The notes under the pieces are model-generated. The model saw only the letters and a list, made by a program, of their open reading frames with translations. It did not search any database and was not told the DNA's origin. From Anarhynchus alexandrinus (lineage: Eukaryota > Chordata > Aves > Charadriiformes > Charadriidae), in NCBI GenBank assembly GCA_008711295.1, contig VUYV01000148.1, positions 894,888 through 958,887 of the forward strand: a DNA stretch of 64,000 nucleotides. The letters are read 5' to 3'. The position numbers were made by a program, and so were the translations under genes. Of this stretch, positions 26,844 to 41,424 are shown piece after piece (position 1 is the first letter of the stretch; the number at the start of each line of letters is the position of its first letter).

Positions 26844-29795
26844 ATCCTTTTAATTTTCACATTTTACTGGCACCGTATATGTATTGCACCACCTGTGTTT
26901 TCTCTCATCTTGCAGTGTTTATTATGGAAAATTTGAATAATTGCATGGAATATTTCAGCTTTCTTAGCCAATATCACTTCTTTGTGTCAGGGACAGCATT
27001 TCCCAATATTCTGCTCTCCTCCTCCAAAATGAATTTACAATATCTCCATTACATCCCATTGTGCTAAGTGTTCTTGAGGTCATAAGTGCTGTGGTGATAA
27101 ATACAAAGTATTTTTCCTTCTGATTTTTCTCCACAAATTATGCTTAATGTTTCAGGTCTGATTTCTTCTTTTCTTCCCATGTGAAATACACGACACTCTT
27201 GCCTTTGCTTGATTTTTCATCTTGAACAAAGTCAATATTTGATCTGATTCTTGCCTGTCTTCGTATTTTCCTCCTGTTGCCAACTGATTATGGGATTTTA
27301 CTGAGAAAAATTCTGTACTGTATATTAGCTTAAAGTTCTCAGCTTGGCTTACTCAGTGGGCCAAGTACATCATTTCAGCTGTTCCTTCTTGTAAATCAGT
27401 CACGAGCTGTACTGTCATTTCAGGCTGTCATTTTTCCAGACTTTTTGGACTACTGTTTAGCTGCAAAAGGAGAAAAAGGCTGACAATATCAGTTTCCAGT
27501 CCTTGTTATTTCTCCCAATATCCTCCCATATTTCTTGTTCCTAGAGAATTGTGCTGGTAACTTACCCCTCATAACCAACAATCTCAGCCGGAGACAAAAG
27601 GCAAAAAACATTTTTGGAGTTATAGGATTTTGGGGGTTCTGATACAATCTGTTTCTTACCTTCACCCCGGAGCACGAGGAATTAAATTCAGTCAAGCAGA
27701 GCCCTTGTTACTTAAGGACCATGAAGTTTTGCATGCATAAGAAATGGAAGGAACAGCTGGATGTTCTGCGGGGTGACACCGTACCGTACAAGTCTCTTCA
27801 GTCTTTATGCGCTACCTAAGATTTGAATTCCCACTAGTGGTGGTGTAATGTATTATGAATGTGCCTCCTGTCGTTCTGAGCTTCAAACTCGTGCTCTGGC
27901 TGTCATCAGAGAGATTAGTTCCTGTTATTTTAGTTGCAGATAACTGTGTAAACTCACTGACCATAACACAGTAGATAAGTAATGCCAATCTTTCCTTGCT
28001 TCCCTTTGCCTGAGCCCTTTCTGAAGTTGGTTTTCCCCTGTTGAGAACACTGTTGTGATTTTCCCTCTTAATTTCATGGCCCAGCCTGCCTTCTTCCTTT
28101 GACTAGCAATACTTCGGTGTTTCTTAGAGCAGAATTCGTAGAGTTCAGAACTAACATCACTTTGCAGTGGTTGGAGAGTGGGGAACAATGCCTGGAAGGG
28201 TTTCTGGTAATTATCAATTCCTGTTCCGCTGTAATGAAGACACAGTTAAAACTCAAGTTTAGTTGTCCTCTAGTCTTCTTAGAAAAGACTGCAAACTGTT
28301 CTTCTAACAAGTCCCCTCATGCAAATTGAATGTATAACTTAAGGCAGTTCTACATCACTGAATAATTCCATTAAAATAAAAAGCTTTATATGAAGTGGTG
28401 TGGCTCCCTGTGCTCTTAGTGAGGACACCTCCTGAAGACCAGCTATTACTTGCCTGATGCGTGCTACTCTCCAGACTTTGCTCTACTGTGATGGGATATG
28501 GTCAGGTAAATCGGTAGCTTGGTTGTAACATTCAACACTTCCCTCACGATACTTAATTCTCTCTGATTTTGTTCCCCAGTATTTTACAGACAAAAATGAG
28601 CTTAGCTTAGCCGCTCACTACACTGAGTAATCCTTTTGGTACCTCCTGGACTAGAGGTCAGGCTTGATATTTGCCCAGTGGAAGGGGAGCGGTATTTTTT
28701 TTTTTTCAAACCAGTCAGACCTAAAGAGCTCTTGCGAAATCGTTGGCCCGTCGCCATGTTTCCATAGCACTCAGACTGGCAGAAGATACTGCTGTGAATG
28801 TTAACATCTCTGTGGCACAGAGCCTCCGGCACACTCTTCTGACTGTGGCATTAGTGAAATTACATATCCTTGAAGTGAAGCATGTCACAGTGTTTGTAGG
28901 ATCAGGGCCTGTAGCTATAGCTGATTAGCTTGGTGTTAGATTTTTATTTTTTTTTAGCGGCCTTTTAATTCAATAGAAAACTGCAGTAAATGGAAACTTC
29001 TCTTGCTTCATAACTGTAGAATTGCAGAGGAACACATTGAGTGAGGGCAGAAAGAGTTTATACTTGTTCTACTCATGCAGTCTTGCCTAAACAAAAGCAT
29101 GATTGTACATGAGCTGCCCTTGGAGCTGGCTGAGCTTTTTCTCAGGAAGAATTTAAAAGAGATCATGTTTAATACCCCCAAAAGAGTTCTGGTGAGCAGC
29201 CTGCCAGCTATTGTCTGCCTTGGCTTTTGAGAAGGTTTTTAAACTCTGTACACAGATATTCAGTATAGCTGTTTATATGTCTGCCTTTCTCTAAAAAGCC
29301 ACCAGAGGTTTGTTTCTGCATTTGTTTTCTTTTAACCATTCTACTTCACTAGTATTTAAATGCTGTTGTAACTTCAAGCAATTATTGCCTCATTTTTTTG
29401 CTGAACGTTAGATGGCATCACTGAGAGCTGTCATTCATCACTCTCTGGGGCTTTGCTAATGCCTCTTGCCCCTATACCCTTGCTGATTATGTCGCAAAAT
29501 GGACAGAACCAGTATTTGTTTTAATTGGTGGTGATGCTTAGACAATTGGACAGGAGCTCTCTTACTGCACCTTGATTTAATCTTATTAAATTAAGGAAAT
29601 CTAGTGCAAGTTGTGAAAACTTGTGATTATCTTGTGGAGAGAGTGTAAGGTTTTGGAAGGCAGGCACATCACTTGTTTCTCTTCCTATCTATGAAATATG
29701 TGGTGAGATGAAAAAGAATTAGCACACTCGGCCTAATCTTCAGATTCCAGAAAAATACTGGCACTATTTGTAAGCACACAGAAGATAAGAGCCTG

Positions 29796-30060
29796 AATAG
29801 CTTTTTTTACCAGGACAAATCATGTCATATCAACCCATCTTTCTCCTGTGGATTACATGGATGGGAGGAAGTGGAAGATGTGACATATATTTTGACATTA
29901 GTAAAGCTTTTCACATTATCAGAGATGAGATTCTTTTAAGTCAGGGAAATAAAAGTACCATGATGTGTTGGCAAAGCTGGTTAAAAAGACAGAAGTGTTG
30001 TCAGGAGCGTGCTGACAAAAAGGCAGCATTTATCAAGTGTGTTCTGTATAAGGACCCTCT
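29796..30060 (+). mobile_element. Old CR1 reverse-transcriptase fragment
   Basis: A translated stretch reads F-D-I-S-K-A-F-H-I-I-R-D-E-I-L, matching the CR1-family reverse-transcriptase pattern 'Y-L-D-F-S-K-A-F-D-x-V-x-H-x-I-L'. The DNA just before it (ACCAGGACAAATCATGTCAT, then CCAACCC-like bases) also matches the usual CR1 nucleotide context. Stops and frame breaks follow within about 60 codons, so it is a dead fragment. The catalytic Y-x-D-D region is not preserved. Confidence 0.65.
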
Positions 30061-30303
30061 TGGATGAGACACTGCAGCCACAAAAGACAAATCCTTAAGA
30101 AACTAGAATTCGTTAGCTGGAGCTCAGAGAAGTACTTAGAACAGGTTAGACTTACTTCTAGCACAGACAGTTTAAGGGTGATTGATCCACACTTGAGGCA
30201 GAGGAAGAGACTAGGTAAATTTCACAGTATTTTCTTCATCAGTAGACCCTTTTTTTAAAGGTTGATGGATTAGTTTCCATCCAGTTACATGTTGATGGGG
30301 GTG

Positions 30304-30370
30304 GTTTGTTAAATAAATAAAAAAATAAGTTTATAAATAAATAATAATAAATACTGTTAATAAATAAAAC
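30304..30370. repeat. AATA/AAT low-complexity tract
   Basis: A run made almost entirely of AAATA, AATAAT and related units. It lies just 3' of the CR1 fragment and may be derived from an A-rich tail or simple microsatellite growth. Confidence 0.8.
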
Positions 30371-31084
30371 AGTGTGACCATTTCACAAAACCACCGCTTT
30401 GGAGTTTAGTTTAAAGTATTTTAATGAAGTGTGGGAACCACTATATCACTCACCTTAAAATACACTTCTTGGACACTGATGAATATTGCATATATCTCAG
30501 CTTTGCATGTATCTCACAACTTTCAGACCACAGGTTGAGTAACTGATTTTGAGCAACAGATGACATCTTAGGTTCTCCTGTAGCCATATTTTAATGAAAT
30601 CAGAGATACTTAGTAATGTTTCCTACACACCTGTTCACTGTTTAACCTAGTTCTGGGATTCTTTGGAAAGGAAAGTACTTACCATACTGTTTACCTTTTA
30701 GACTATATTATTGTTATTTATCAGTATCATTATTGATTAGACAAACTTCTCGTTTGTGGCCCTCTTCTATTGCCACCCAAAATAAGTAGAGATACTAGCT
30801 TTGATGATTCTGAAACAATAGATATGCAATATTGACCAGGGACAAGCCCATTAAGGTATTTTAACTTACTGATAATTTCCTATCTTTGGTCTTCACTTGT
30901 AAGTGAATAATCAACTGACTTCTCCCCCCTTGGAAAAGATGTTTAAAAAATCTTATCGTTTTCATTACAAAATATTTGAGTAGAATGGTGCCATGTGCAA
31001 CGCGAGTTTCAGGCCAGAGATGAAGGTACCCAACACTCAGAATCATTAAAAAATCCAGAACACAAATTTGCAAACAAATATATG

Positions 31085-31090
31085 TTTAAT
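31085..31090 (-). terminator. PSPH: Possible PSPH polyadenylation signal
   Basis: ATTAAA on the minus strand, about 53 nt after the PSPH stop codon. This would give an unusually short 3' UTR, so a more distal signal is equally possible. Confidence 0.25.
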
Positions 31091-31142
31091 TGCATTGTAT
31101 AATGGATTTATAGTTGTTAAATATATTATTTTACTGTATAAT

Positions 31143-34100
31143 TTATCGTTCTTCCAGTTCCTTTAGCAGTTCATCAAAGTGAGTAATGTACCATTTAGCT
31201 TTCTCCTTTACTTGCTTTCTGATGACATTCCCTCCAAATCCAATGAAGCAGTCCTGGCAAAACAGAAAGAATGGGCACATATATTATTGCAGTCCCATGT
31301 AAGGAAGGTAACTTCTCATTAATTAAGTTTGGTTTTAAGGTTGGATTTTAAAATTATGATATTCCTCCATGCCTCTTCCTCTATTTTACTTTGCATGTTC
31401 ATTTTTCAAATTTATTATCAAGAACTTCAATAACATTTAATTTTGCACCACTTTGGTTATTAGAGTCTTTTTCCAATAGGAAAGTTGTGTCTTGGTGTCT
31501 CGTAACTTCAAGATTGTTCAGATATGAGATTTTACTGAAAATTTGATCTAAGTGTGATGCAACATAAAGCCTTCATATGCAAGAATGAGTTAACATTCGA
31601 ACATGCATGCAGCATCTCACAAGTATTCCTGTACTGTTTATCTTCACTCTGTTTACCTCATTTGATAGATACCAAAAGTAAACATTAACCATGTCTTCAA
31701 TCATTAACCAGGAACAGTAATCATTTCTACATCTCAGAAAACCATCTGCAGTGAAAGTGCAGTGTTTGAAATTTCCACTGCTGCTTTTTTGCCTTTACGT
31801 AGAAAGCATTAAGCAAATACTAAGCTGCTTTGGTCGTGCGCATTTTTAACAGTAAGGGACCAGCTCTCCTAACGCACATCAGCTCAGAGGCGGTTCTGTG
31901 CATTTCCATGCACTGGGATAACTGTCTCTCAGTGTTGGCAAAGAAGGGGTATTGCGGTGCCATTTATGTGGAGAAAGGCACTAAAGGGGACACAGTATTA
32001 AGATCTCTGTTAAATGACCATTATAAAAGTTGTCTATATTCATTTTTTTATTATTTCACCCTGCCAGGGCTGCTATCTTGAAAGGTGTCATCACCATACA
32101 GTGAGATGAACCCTCTGAGCAGGCCAGTATCAGGTAAATGTGCACCAGATCTGTGCCAGACCTTCATGGTAAGCACCACTAATCAGCGTTCAGAACCAGG
32201 ATCTTGGTAGAGTAAGACCTCTGCACAGAAGCAAGCACTTACCATGGGGACACAGAGGGGAAAGGCAGATGTGATGATATCAGCTTGATTTGAGACAGGT
32301 TGCTAGACTGTTACACAGCCCTGCTGGACCCAGCCAGCACCCTGGCGTAGAGGCTGACACCTTACTGAGATTGAACTGAGAGAAATCAACCATTGCATGA
32401 TGCAGCCTTTCTAGAGGAAAACTATCTACACAGATCTCTCTGGCTGTGGGAAGTGCTACAAGATCTTCCCTGAAGTCGTATAAAGAACTCAAACCACACT
32501 TACCCCCCCCCACCAAAGGATTTGCTCAAAAGGAATTTAGAATTCCAATTCTTTAATACTTACACCAGGGGGACAGGCTTCCATGTCTGTAGCTCCATCA
32601 CCAATCATAACTACTTTCTTGAAGTGGAACTGTTCCTTTAGATGAGAAATAACCTTTCCTTTCCCCCCCGATTCAGCTGTTGGTTGTGTTTCATCAAATC
32701 CTGCATATTCTCCTAGAACACAGTGGAAGGACAAGTTAGACACACAGCATATTTTCTTGTAAATGAAGAAAGATATATGCCTATGGTCTTTACTTCAGAA
32801 AACACCTAATTATGTGCAGTCCTGTGAGCGTCACAATATCGGCATCCCAAAAAAGTAATTAAAAGCTAAGTGTGAAAACTAGGATTTTACCCAAGTTTCA
32901 GTGGGGGTATTTTCAAAGAGCTGAAGTGCTATCACTCTGTGGTGTTACAAATCCATTCCCAGTCACTCTGGTCCAGTCATTCTGGTGTAAACAGTTCAAA
33001 AGTAGCATCCAGTATGATGTATAGACAGTGTATGAAACACTGAGTAAAAACCAACCTCACTAACTATAGTTCTGCTTGGTTACACTAGCTTAAAGTCCAG
33101 AGCAGCTCTGCCAAAGCACATCGGTCTCCATACATGCCTCAAAGTCCCTGAAAGTGAAGTTTGCCTCTGAAAGCAGGTAAGTGTAATAACCTCTTTTAAC
33201 TTGAAGGAGCAAGAGAAAATGAAATTGTGCTGTCAGCAACTGTAACGTGTTTTACCTTTGGCACAGCTTGCAATTAAAAAGTAACTACAGCTCTATTTCA
33301 TGTATCTGGAAAATTACCCGAACTCATGTTTTTGGTAAGGTCTTGCAATTTTCCTACTTGGAGCTAGCTGGATTGGTATCGAGGTCATGTAGGCTGGACA
33401 GTATCTGTAGCCCAATATCTGACAGTTGGAACCAAAAAAGCAGCATTAATTAGCAGGGAAAAGAGACTTTAAGGAAATCTCACCATTAAAGTAAAACTTC
33501 AGCCTGTTGGCAAAGACGTTTGCTGTTGGAATGTTCAGCTGCAAGGCCACGTGCTCCACAATGCTCTGAAATCCCCCAGATACCAAGAAGACCTGGACTC
33601 CTCGTTGATGAAGCCTGCTCACCAGCTCCCTGAGAAGAAAAAGCAGTGACCAAGCGTGAGTGCCTGGCAGCATTTAGGGGTAACAAGAAAGTTAAAATAC
33701 ATCGTTCCTAAACAAGCCTGCCCATACTTTGTGTTATTCCAGTTTAGTTAGGATGTGTGCTGCTTTCCAGCTCCATCCGCCGCTGCTGCCCAAAGCTTTT
33801 CCTTCTTTCTCTTGCAAGTTTGTGCAAACACCTTGCTTGAAAAGTGCTGAACAAAACCGTCATATTTAGAGACAAACATATATGTAGTTGCTCAAAAAGA
33901 AGCACTCCTTAGGAATGTTTTTTTTCCATTTTCATTCTATTCACATTAGTTCCCTTGAACAAATGCAAGCAGATCCAGTTCAGATTTTACTCTGAAGTAA
34001 AAAAACAGCAAGAAGATGAATCTATAATGCAGAAAAAAGTAGGGAATGTGGGGGAGAGAAAGTCACTGCACCAAAATGCAAAAGTGGGCTGAAAAGCATG

Positions 34101-36196
34101 CAAAGTGCAAACATTTTCTAAGTCAGAGATGGTTCCCCAGATGCTGGACATCGATGCCATCTTTAGAAGAGGGCACCAGCTACAGAAAAGGAATAAAAAA
34201 ATTAGTTGTTTTTGGACGCAGTTAATGTCAACGGGGCTTGAAGGCAGTTAAAAGTTTTACGGGATTTGGCTCTGGAAGCAGGAAGATCAGCATGCAGCGA
34301 TGCTGAGCATTAGAAGTGGTAGCAGTAACAGCAGAAATGCTAAATACTAAAAGGCAAAGTGGAGGCTTAAAGCAGGCTACACAGAAAAGGAGGAATAAAG
34401 GGAAGGAATGAAAAGGAAAATCATGTGATTCTAAACAAGGAAACAATGTTCTCTTTGTAGTTACATTGAGCTATGCCTTCCACAGAAAAAGCCGAGCATG
34501 TGCTTCATTTCAAGGAGAAAATACAAGCACAGTATCATCTAAAGCTCCTGTATGCGCTAAAAATATTTTAGTCTTGGAGCTATGGCCAGATTTTGTAGTA
34601 AAGAAATTATTTTCAATTGTGTGAAACAATTTGAATAGGGAAAAAAAAAACCTAAAACTTGTCAGTTTAAATAGTTAATGTTTATTCTAAAGCCAAAGAT
34701 GAATGAATACAGAGATATGTATGTCTCTCCCCTTAATGATTTTTTAATACTTTTTTAGGGACTTCAGTACAGAATGGGTAGCTCCAAGCTGAGTCCAGTA
34801 GTGTGACTGCACGCAGAAGTGTAAGAGAGAGGTAATATAATTGCAGAACAGACCAAGCCAGTAGTTCATACTGGGTATTGAATCTCCTCCCAGTTCCATC
34901 ACCCATCAAAAACCAGATGTGATTGAACAGATTATTTTCCATGCCTGTTTAATCCTTGAACCAGAATTTGAGCTCACCAGCCAAAACACCAGTTAATACC
35001 TGAGACTGTTTTCTTTTTACATGGATGGTTAGCCACTTGACATGGACTGAGGCTATTGTAAGCTCCTGATACAAGCTTTGTACACAAACAACATGGAAAT
35101 GGAGTAGGAAGGCAATCTAAACCAGCTCTATGGTCTTGCAGCATCACTAATGTCACAGAATTTTGTTGATTTACACCATGTGCTTTTGGAAGACTTTTTT
35201 GTTAGAGCATTTGAAATTCTTCTTACCTTATTCCTGGTGTTAGCTGAGGTGGGTTATCAGATATTAATTTCTGCACTTGCTCATAGGAGGGACGTATGAG
35301 ACCTAGTCGTGCCGTTAAAGCTGCTTTGAATGTCACAGTGCCACCCATAGCTCTGCGGGTCCTAAATTGTGATCCAAAGAAAGCAAATCAGTGACACTTA
35401 ACAAGTTAAGGCTTCTCCTGAGAACAGTTAGTTAAAGAAGAATAACAAGGAACAAGGTAATAGACCATAGGTTCTAGGTTATACCATATATCTGTGTGGT
35501 AACGGAGAAGATTGGTACACTGAAAAGATTGGTAACAACCACTGATAGATCTTCACTGATCAGAGCTCTTGCGAGAACCAGTGAGGCAAAGGAAAACTGC
35601 TTAATTCCCTCTGTGAGTGCATTTGAGCCACGGGCACCAGTATTCCTAAACTACAGCCCAGGTGCCGTTCTCTGAAAGTAACGGAACTTCTGCTATGAGC
35701 TTCAATGGAAACAACATCAGCCTCAGAGCAGTGTTAAGAGAGTTGTCCCCTCTCCTCCATCTCATAAAAACGTTTGCTAGTGCTTAGACAAGTTTAGTGA
35801 TGAGGGCTGATCTTGGTCTTGCAAAAAGATTTACATTAGAGAATTTATGTTGGTATAGTTTTGTTGAGTGGCTTCACAATTCCAAAAGAAGTTACTTCAT
35901 TATGCATTAATTCAACTTATTATTCTCGAAACCCTCTTTAAACTGTAATAATCTCCTATGACAGAGTTGGATTGTAAATTCATTGTCACAGATTAACCTT
36001 ATTCATGCTTATTTTTTTACTACTATTCCTATGAAGTAAACAGCAAATATACATACATCTCTGCGACGGCATCTCCGACTCCACAGAATTTCGCAAGCTC
36101 GTCAATGCCTTCTTCCCTGATGACTGTACTGTCCACATCAAAGCATACTGCATCAGCATTGCGGAAGATTTCTTTCATCTCCAAGAGGGACGCCAT
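31143..36196 (-). CDS. PSPH: Phosphoserine phosphatase
   Basis: Five coding exons on the minus strand: 36057-36196, 35227-35361, 33484-33629, 32564-32712 and 31143-31253. They sum to 681 nt, or 226 residues (human 225). The enzyme hydrolyses O-phosphoserine to serine, the last step of the phosphorylated serine pathway, in the cytosol. HAD-superfamily motifs are intact: D-V-D-S-T with catalytic Asp20 and Asp22, the serine of V-S-G-G, the lysine region S-G-G-K-G-K-V, and G-D-G-A-T-D for Mg binding. The start is placed so that Asp20 has the human numbering. The frame stays open upstream, but a good acceptor (CCCCTCACAG before 36215) shows the upstream part is intron. Exon 4 is taken to end at GGT|GTAAGT, because only this phase joins the last exon in frame. 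This gives C-P-P-G-D-C-F where human has C-P-P-A-D-A-F. Confidence 0.97.
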
Positions 36197-39100
36197 CCTT
36201 TTAGGAACCTTCTTACTGTGAGGGGATAAGATAAAGTCTTTCTCTGAGTGACAGTACTGCACTCCGTCTTGAGCCATTGGTGCAAGTGATCTGGTTCTTG
36301 CGAGAAGGGACGAGCACAGCCTGGTAGCCAGCTTTTATCAAAGAGTGTGAGTGGTGGTGGAGGTCTGGCTCGGTTGCTGATTTGCTCTCTGCTGTTGTTG
36401 CCTATGATGTTCAATTTACGTTACAGGTGGGCCGTGGAGCTTTGGTCAGTTGCTGATTTGCTCTCTGCAGGCTCGGCCCATTGATGTTCACATGGGGTTC
36501 AAGGTTGTGATACTTGGCATTTGCTGAACCATCAGACTGCCAACTGCTGTGTGGGACTTGCAATTCTCTTTCTCATCTTGCCCTCACTGCTCAAATGGAT
36601 CTCGATTTCTCATCAGACCCAGTCTAGTGTGTCAAATTAGTTGCTCTGGGCGATAGTAAAAGATACCTAACCTTTAAGGATTTGCTTGATTGCAGTAAAC
36701 ATAACTATCTTAAACCTATCAGTGAGTGGTTGTCTCTAAATCATGAAGGTTTAGATGCTTTTCTATGTCCCAATTAATATAAACTAAATATTCTCATCAT
36801 CTATGAATGCATAGAAGAATTGGCCATTAGCATTGGGAATCAGTCTTTTACAAAATCCATTAAAGTCTTGAGCTTTGAGAACTTCACTCAACCCGTTAAG
36901 TTACCACATCATGACACAACTTTTTCCATAACAATGCCTGATGAAAGTTTATTTTCTTCCCTTTTGTATCTGCCTGCTTAAATATGTTGAGCACTTCTGC
37001 AGATCAGAAGCACAAGGTGTTAATCAAGCATTTTCTTACTCTACCCTACTCATCTTGTGCTTCACCCTTTCATAAGGGAATTCAGTGTGGACTTACCAAT
37101 CTGTACATTTAGACAGAAATAACAGCTTTCTATCTATCTCGCTTCCCAGATTTTTGTAAAAGTTTTTGTTTGGTTGTCTCTTCTAATCTCTTAGACATCT
37201 CTCAGGACACATCTTGGGTAATTGATCTGGGTAGTAGGTTCTTTTTTTTTGCTGGAGTAGGGGAAAAAATACCATCAAACAGCATGTTATATACCTTCAT
37301 TGTGTTATATACCTTCATCTTTTGTTTTCATCTCACTAAGGTAATTTATTTTCCTCCTATATATCATGTGAATTTTGATGGTGAGAGGTCCTACACACAC
37401 AAGTTCCCACAAAACATTTATTTTTTGCCCTTTTTGGACAACTTTACACCCCCAGATACAAAAGACATCCAGGGATGATGGAGGAGATGATCACTATGTA
37501 CCTTGCTGTGGAAAAGTACAGGAGCTGATAGGTACTGATGTAGCTCACTGCCAGACAGGAGTCATCCAGGGATCACACATGGTAAACACCAGTCCTGTTT
37601 CCTGAGGTGACTTTTGTGTGCTCACTGAGAGATCACAGCTAAATAGTTAGCAGTCAAAGCAGGAACAGGAACCTTTGGTTTTATTCCCACAACCAGTAAC
37701 CATATGATGAATATTGGGATACAAAAGGCTTTATGAAAAATTACGATAATCACTGAAAAAAAAGTATAGAATACACACTCATTTGTTCATGTGTATAGAA
37801 TAGAATAGTCCTGTCCTTCATTGAAAGGTAAAGCCACCAAAGCTAAGCAGTGAAACCTGTTGTGAACAGCTAAGAGCCATGTTTGTAAGAGAGAATCTCT
37901 GTTTAACAAACAGGTAGATATGAAATAGCAAGAAACAGACAGAGTAAGTCACATTAAAGGCAAAGTTATCCAAAGGCAGCCACGAAACAGTACTGTTTGA
38001 GAGGGTCATTTGAGCTATTCTTGAGTTTTTTGGTGTGAGTACACTACTATAGTAACCAAAGTGGGTTCGTGGCTTTGGCACAAGGCCGAGAGGGTGACAC
38101 AATAGCTTCCTCAGTGCTCATCTGTGTGGCAGGTGTGAGTGAGAATGGGAGAGCAGGTATCGCTCAGCCCATACTTCCCTCCTGTGCATTTGGTTTAGGT
38201 GTGGGAAGGCAGGACAGAGCCTGGGCTCAACCTCCCCAGTGTGCCAGAAAGCACAGGTGAGTGGGCATGTAGTAAAGTGGAGATATTCCAGAAAAGGGCT
38301 TTTACAAACTTTGTCTCTGGAAAGGGTGGAAACAACGACTGAACCATAGTTTGGCAGGTCTCTGCTCTTGGTGCATCAGAGCTGTTCCATGCATGGACAT
38401 ACTGTAAAACACTGGTCTAACCTTAGAAGCATCACTGAAGAATTATTGGCTGCAGACAGCACGTGGGTTTTTTATATTTTTCTATAAAGCCAGTACTGTA
38501 AATATAAGAAATAGTCATAAGCCATCAGCACGGCACATAAGAGAAACCTGTCTCTTTTAAGTGGCCACGGACATAAAAACTTCCCTCTGACACAGACGGG
38601 TTCTGAGCTAAGACTTGGCAGTGCGTGGACGGGTGACACGTGAATTTCAAGTTTACTTTGCATTAGCCTTGACTTGACATTGGCTCCACAGCACTGTGTT
38701 TGGATTTTCAGTGGAAGATTTTGATTTTTTGAGCAGGAGGGCTTTGACTTTAGGGCAGGCCTTGACAGCCATTCGCTAGATATATTTGTGCTGTGGAATT
38801 AAAAAAAAAATAAAATCCATTAACATTTTTTAAATGGCAGGATGTTAATTTTTTCCAGCCTACTGGAAATTATAAAGTCCACTAAAAATTCAGCCATGGG
38901 TTTGGTGCCAATTTTAAAGATTTGCTCTACTGGACAAACTTGTTGCATCACTGTGGCGTGACATTTGCGTCACGGTGTTTCAAAGCCGATTCCTTATTAT
39001 GCAAAGCCATCACATTGCCTCATGCTAACCTGAGGCTGCACTGCAACATTACCACATTATGATGCAATGGCACTGTGTGGGGACACCACGCTGTGATGTG

Positions 39101-41424
39101 ATTTCTTGGCGAGAACCTGAAATGTGTTTCTGGATACATGTCTTCAAAATTTTAATCTCTCCGAGAAAAATATTATCGTTAGAAGCACACACTGGGAGCA
39201 AGAAGAAAGAAACATTAACTTTTCCTTCTCTCTGGTATCCGCATTTCCCGTACTCCTTTCCCTTCTGGATGCTCCTTACAATGACGAGACCACTGCTGTG
39301 GTGGACTTTGCACTTTAATGGACAGATAGACAAGTTAGAGGAAGAATTACCAGTTGCAGAGCCATGGTTGGAATTAACCCTGTCCTCTCTTTGTTCCATA
39401 CAATAACTCTTTCAAAAAAGTTTCAAAAACTGTGGTTTATAGTGCCTAAAAACAAGTTGGAAGGGAAGAATTGTGTTTTAAAATGCAGAAATCATCATTC
39501 CTGATCTCCCTTGGCCTGTGACCTGCTAAAATCTTTCCACCTTCTGCTATAGCTGGGCAGTGAGTCCTGGAAAACACAGACCTGTTTTTGGCTAACGTGT
39601 CCTCATACACATCGGAGAACTTGAGATGAACTGTAAAGTAGGGAAGCTCATACAGGAGCAAAGAGGAGAGCCTACAAAGGAAGCTTCTGCTATTGCAGGG
39701 ACGGAAAAATACATTTTAGGAGTTAAAGGTGGTTCACTTGGAGTGAAATAAGGTTCTTCTGCCCTTGTTGGCAGAGCTGCAGGGGTCACCATCAGCTCCA
39801 GAGGCTGGCAAATGCCATTCCAAATGGTAACATGCCAGTTTCAGTAACTGGTGAAACTTTTTTCCCAGCCCTAAGGGTAGATGAGAGCATAAGGCAAAGT
39901 TGTTAGTGATTGAGCAATGGGCAACAGGAGTAGGGGAAAATACAAGCAGGAGAGGTTCTGCTCCTTCCCTTGTTTTTAACATTTTCACTGGGCCATCCTG
40001 GCATGTCATCCACCAGGAAGCTGCCTAGAATTCACCTCCGAGTAAGTGTGCATAGGAAATAAGGACAGACACGGTAGGTGTCACTTGGAAACATAAGCAA
40101 AAAGAATTGAAGCCATGTAAAACCTTTCTATAGACAAATCTCTAACAGCGGTAGTAAGAGAACAGCATTTTTTTATTCCAGAGTGGCATAGGCCTCTGCA
40201 GTTGGCAGATATTAATTACTCTGAAATACAGGGCAACTGATTGCTGAAATGCATCAATGTTTTAATGAGATAGTAAGAAAAAAGAAATTCCCATAGATAA
40301 TGAGTTCGTCTCTATGTGAAAAACATGGGTAGAAAATCTCTGATATTTCTGCCATTACATTTAACATAGGTAATCTATTCCTATCCTATTATTCGCATAT
40401 TGGAAAAGCATCCAAGCAGCATACATTAAACAGGTCTGATAGTAAAATATTGGGGGAAAAGCTGAAAAGAAGAAAATGGGGAAGAGAAGAAACAATGGGC
40501 AAAGAAGTGACTAGAGAAGACAAGAATAAAGTGACAGAGGGAGAGAGGTAGAGTGAAACTTGAGATAAAGATGAAGAAAAAAGAAATCAAAGGAAAAGTG
40601 GAATTCCCGTGAGATCTCCTTGTCTCCAGACTATGAAGTACTTCATTAGCCTGTTTGGAAAAAAACCTGGCATTTCCACAAGAAATAGTTCTGTTTCGTA
40701 ACAGAGAGGGTGGAGTCAGAGAAGTAAGCACAGGAATTATGTAAAACCACATGTCAAAAGAAAACAACTGAAATCTTTTGTTTGCTGACCCTTCAAAGAA
40801 GGGCACTTGCCACACTGTGAAAAACTGAAACATCCACAGTATCTACTACAATAATGCAAAAGGAACAAGTAAATGGGACTCAGAACTCCAGGTGTTCTGG
40901 GGCTGGTATATTTTGATGAGATCTTGACGAGATCTCAAAATCCTCACAGTGACTAGACTTCACTTGTTATCATATTCCACCTTACAGAAGTGCTGCCATG
41001 CTGCTACTTTGCATTATGTTCACATTTATTGCTGTGAAAAAAATGAAGATTAAGTGAATCTTAATGAAATATCACCCAAAATATCTTTTGAAACAGATGA
41101 CTCGAGAATATCCTGCCGTTTGCAAGCAGTCTCTGCTGTTTCTGATTCACTTCCCAATTAACAAGGTGAGAGCGAGCACTTCACCAGGATACTCTGAGAT
41201 ACATTCCCATAGCAGAGTAACACTGCATGTTCAGTGCAGTGAGATTAACAGAAATACAACCACATTAAACTGTTTCCATTTTATTGAAGGGAAACTGTTG
41301 CTTAGAGTAAGGGATTTGGAGAAAACAGTTCTCAAAACTTTTCTCAGGACCTGTTCCCACTACAGGACTGGTCCTGCTTTTGTAAGACTGTTCACAGGAG
41401 TGTTTCCATGGTATTAGTTTAAAG

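Larger units (their letters stand above)
26900..31080. other. Interval between NIPSNAP2 and PSPH 3' ends
   Basis: The two genes converge across this 4-kb stretch. It holds a CR1 reverse-transcriptase remnant (about 29.8-30.06 kb) and an A/T low-complexity tract (30.31-30.37 kb). I see no other gene. A 61-codon open frame near 28.75 kb has no recognisable similarity. Confidence 0.5.

Noticed and set aside
28743..28928. 61-codon frame with a Val/Ala-rich sequence
   Set aside because: No similarity recognised and no promoter or splice context.
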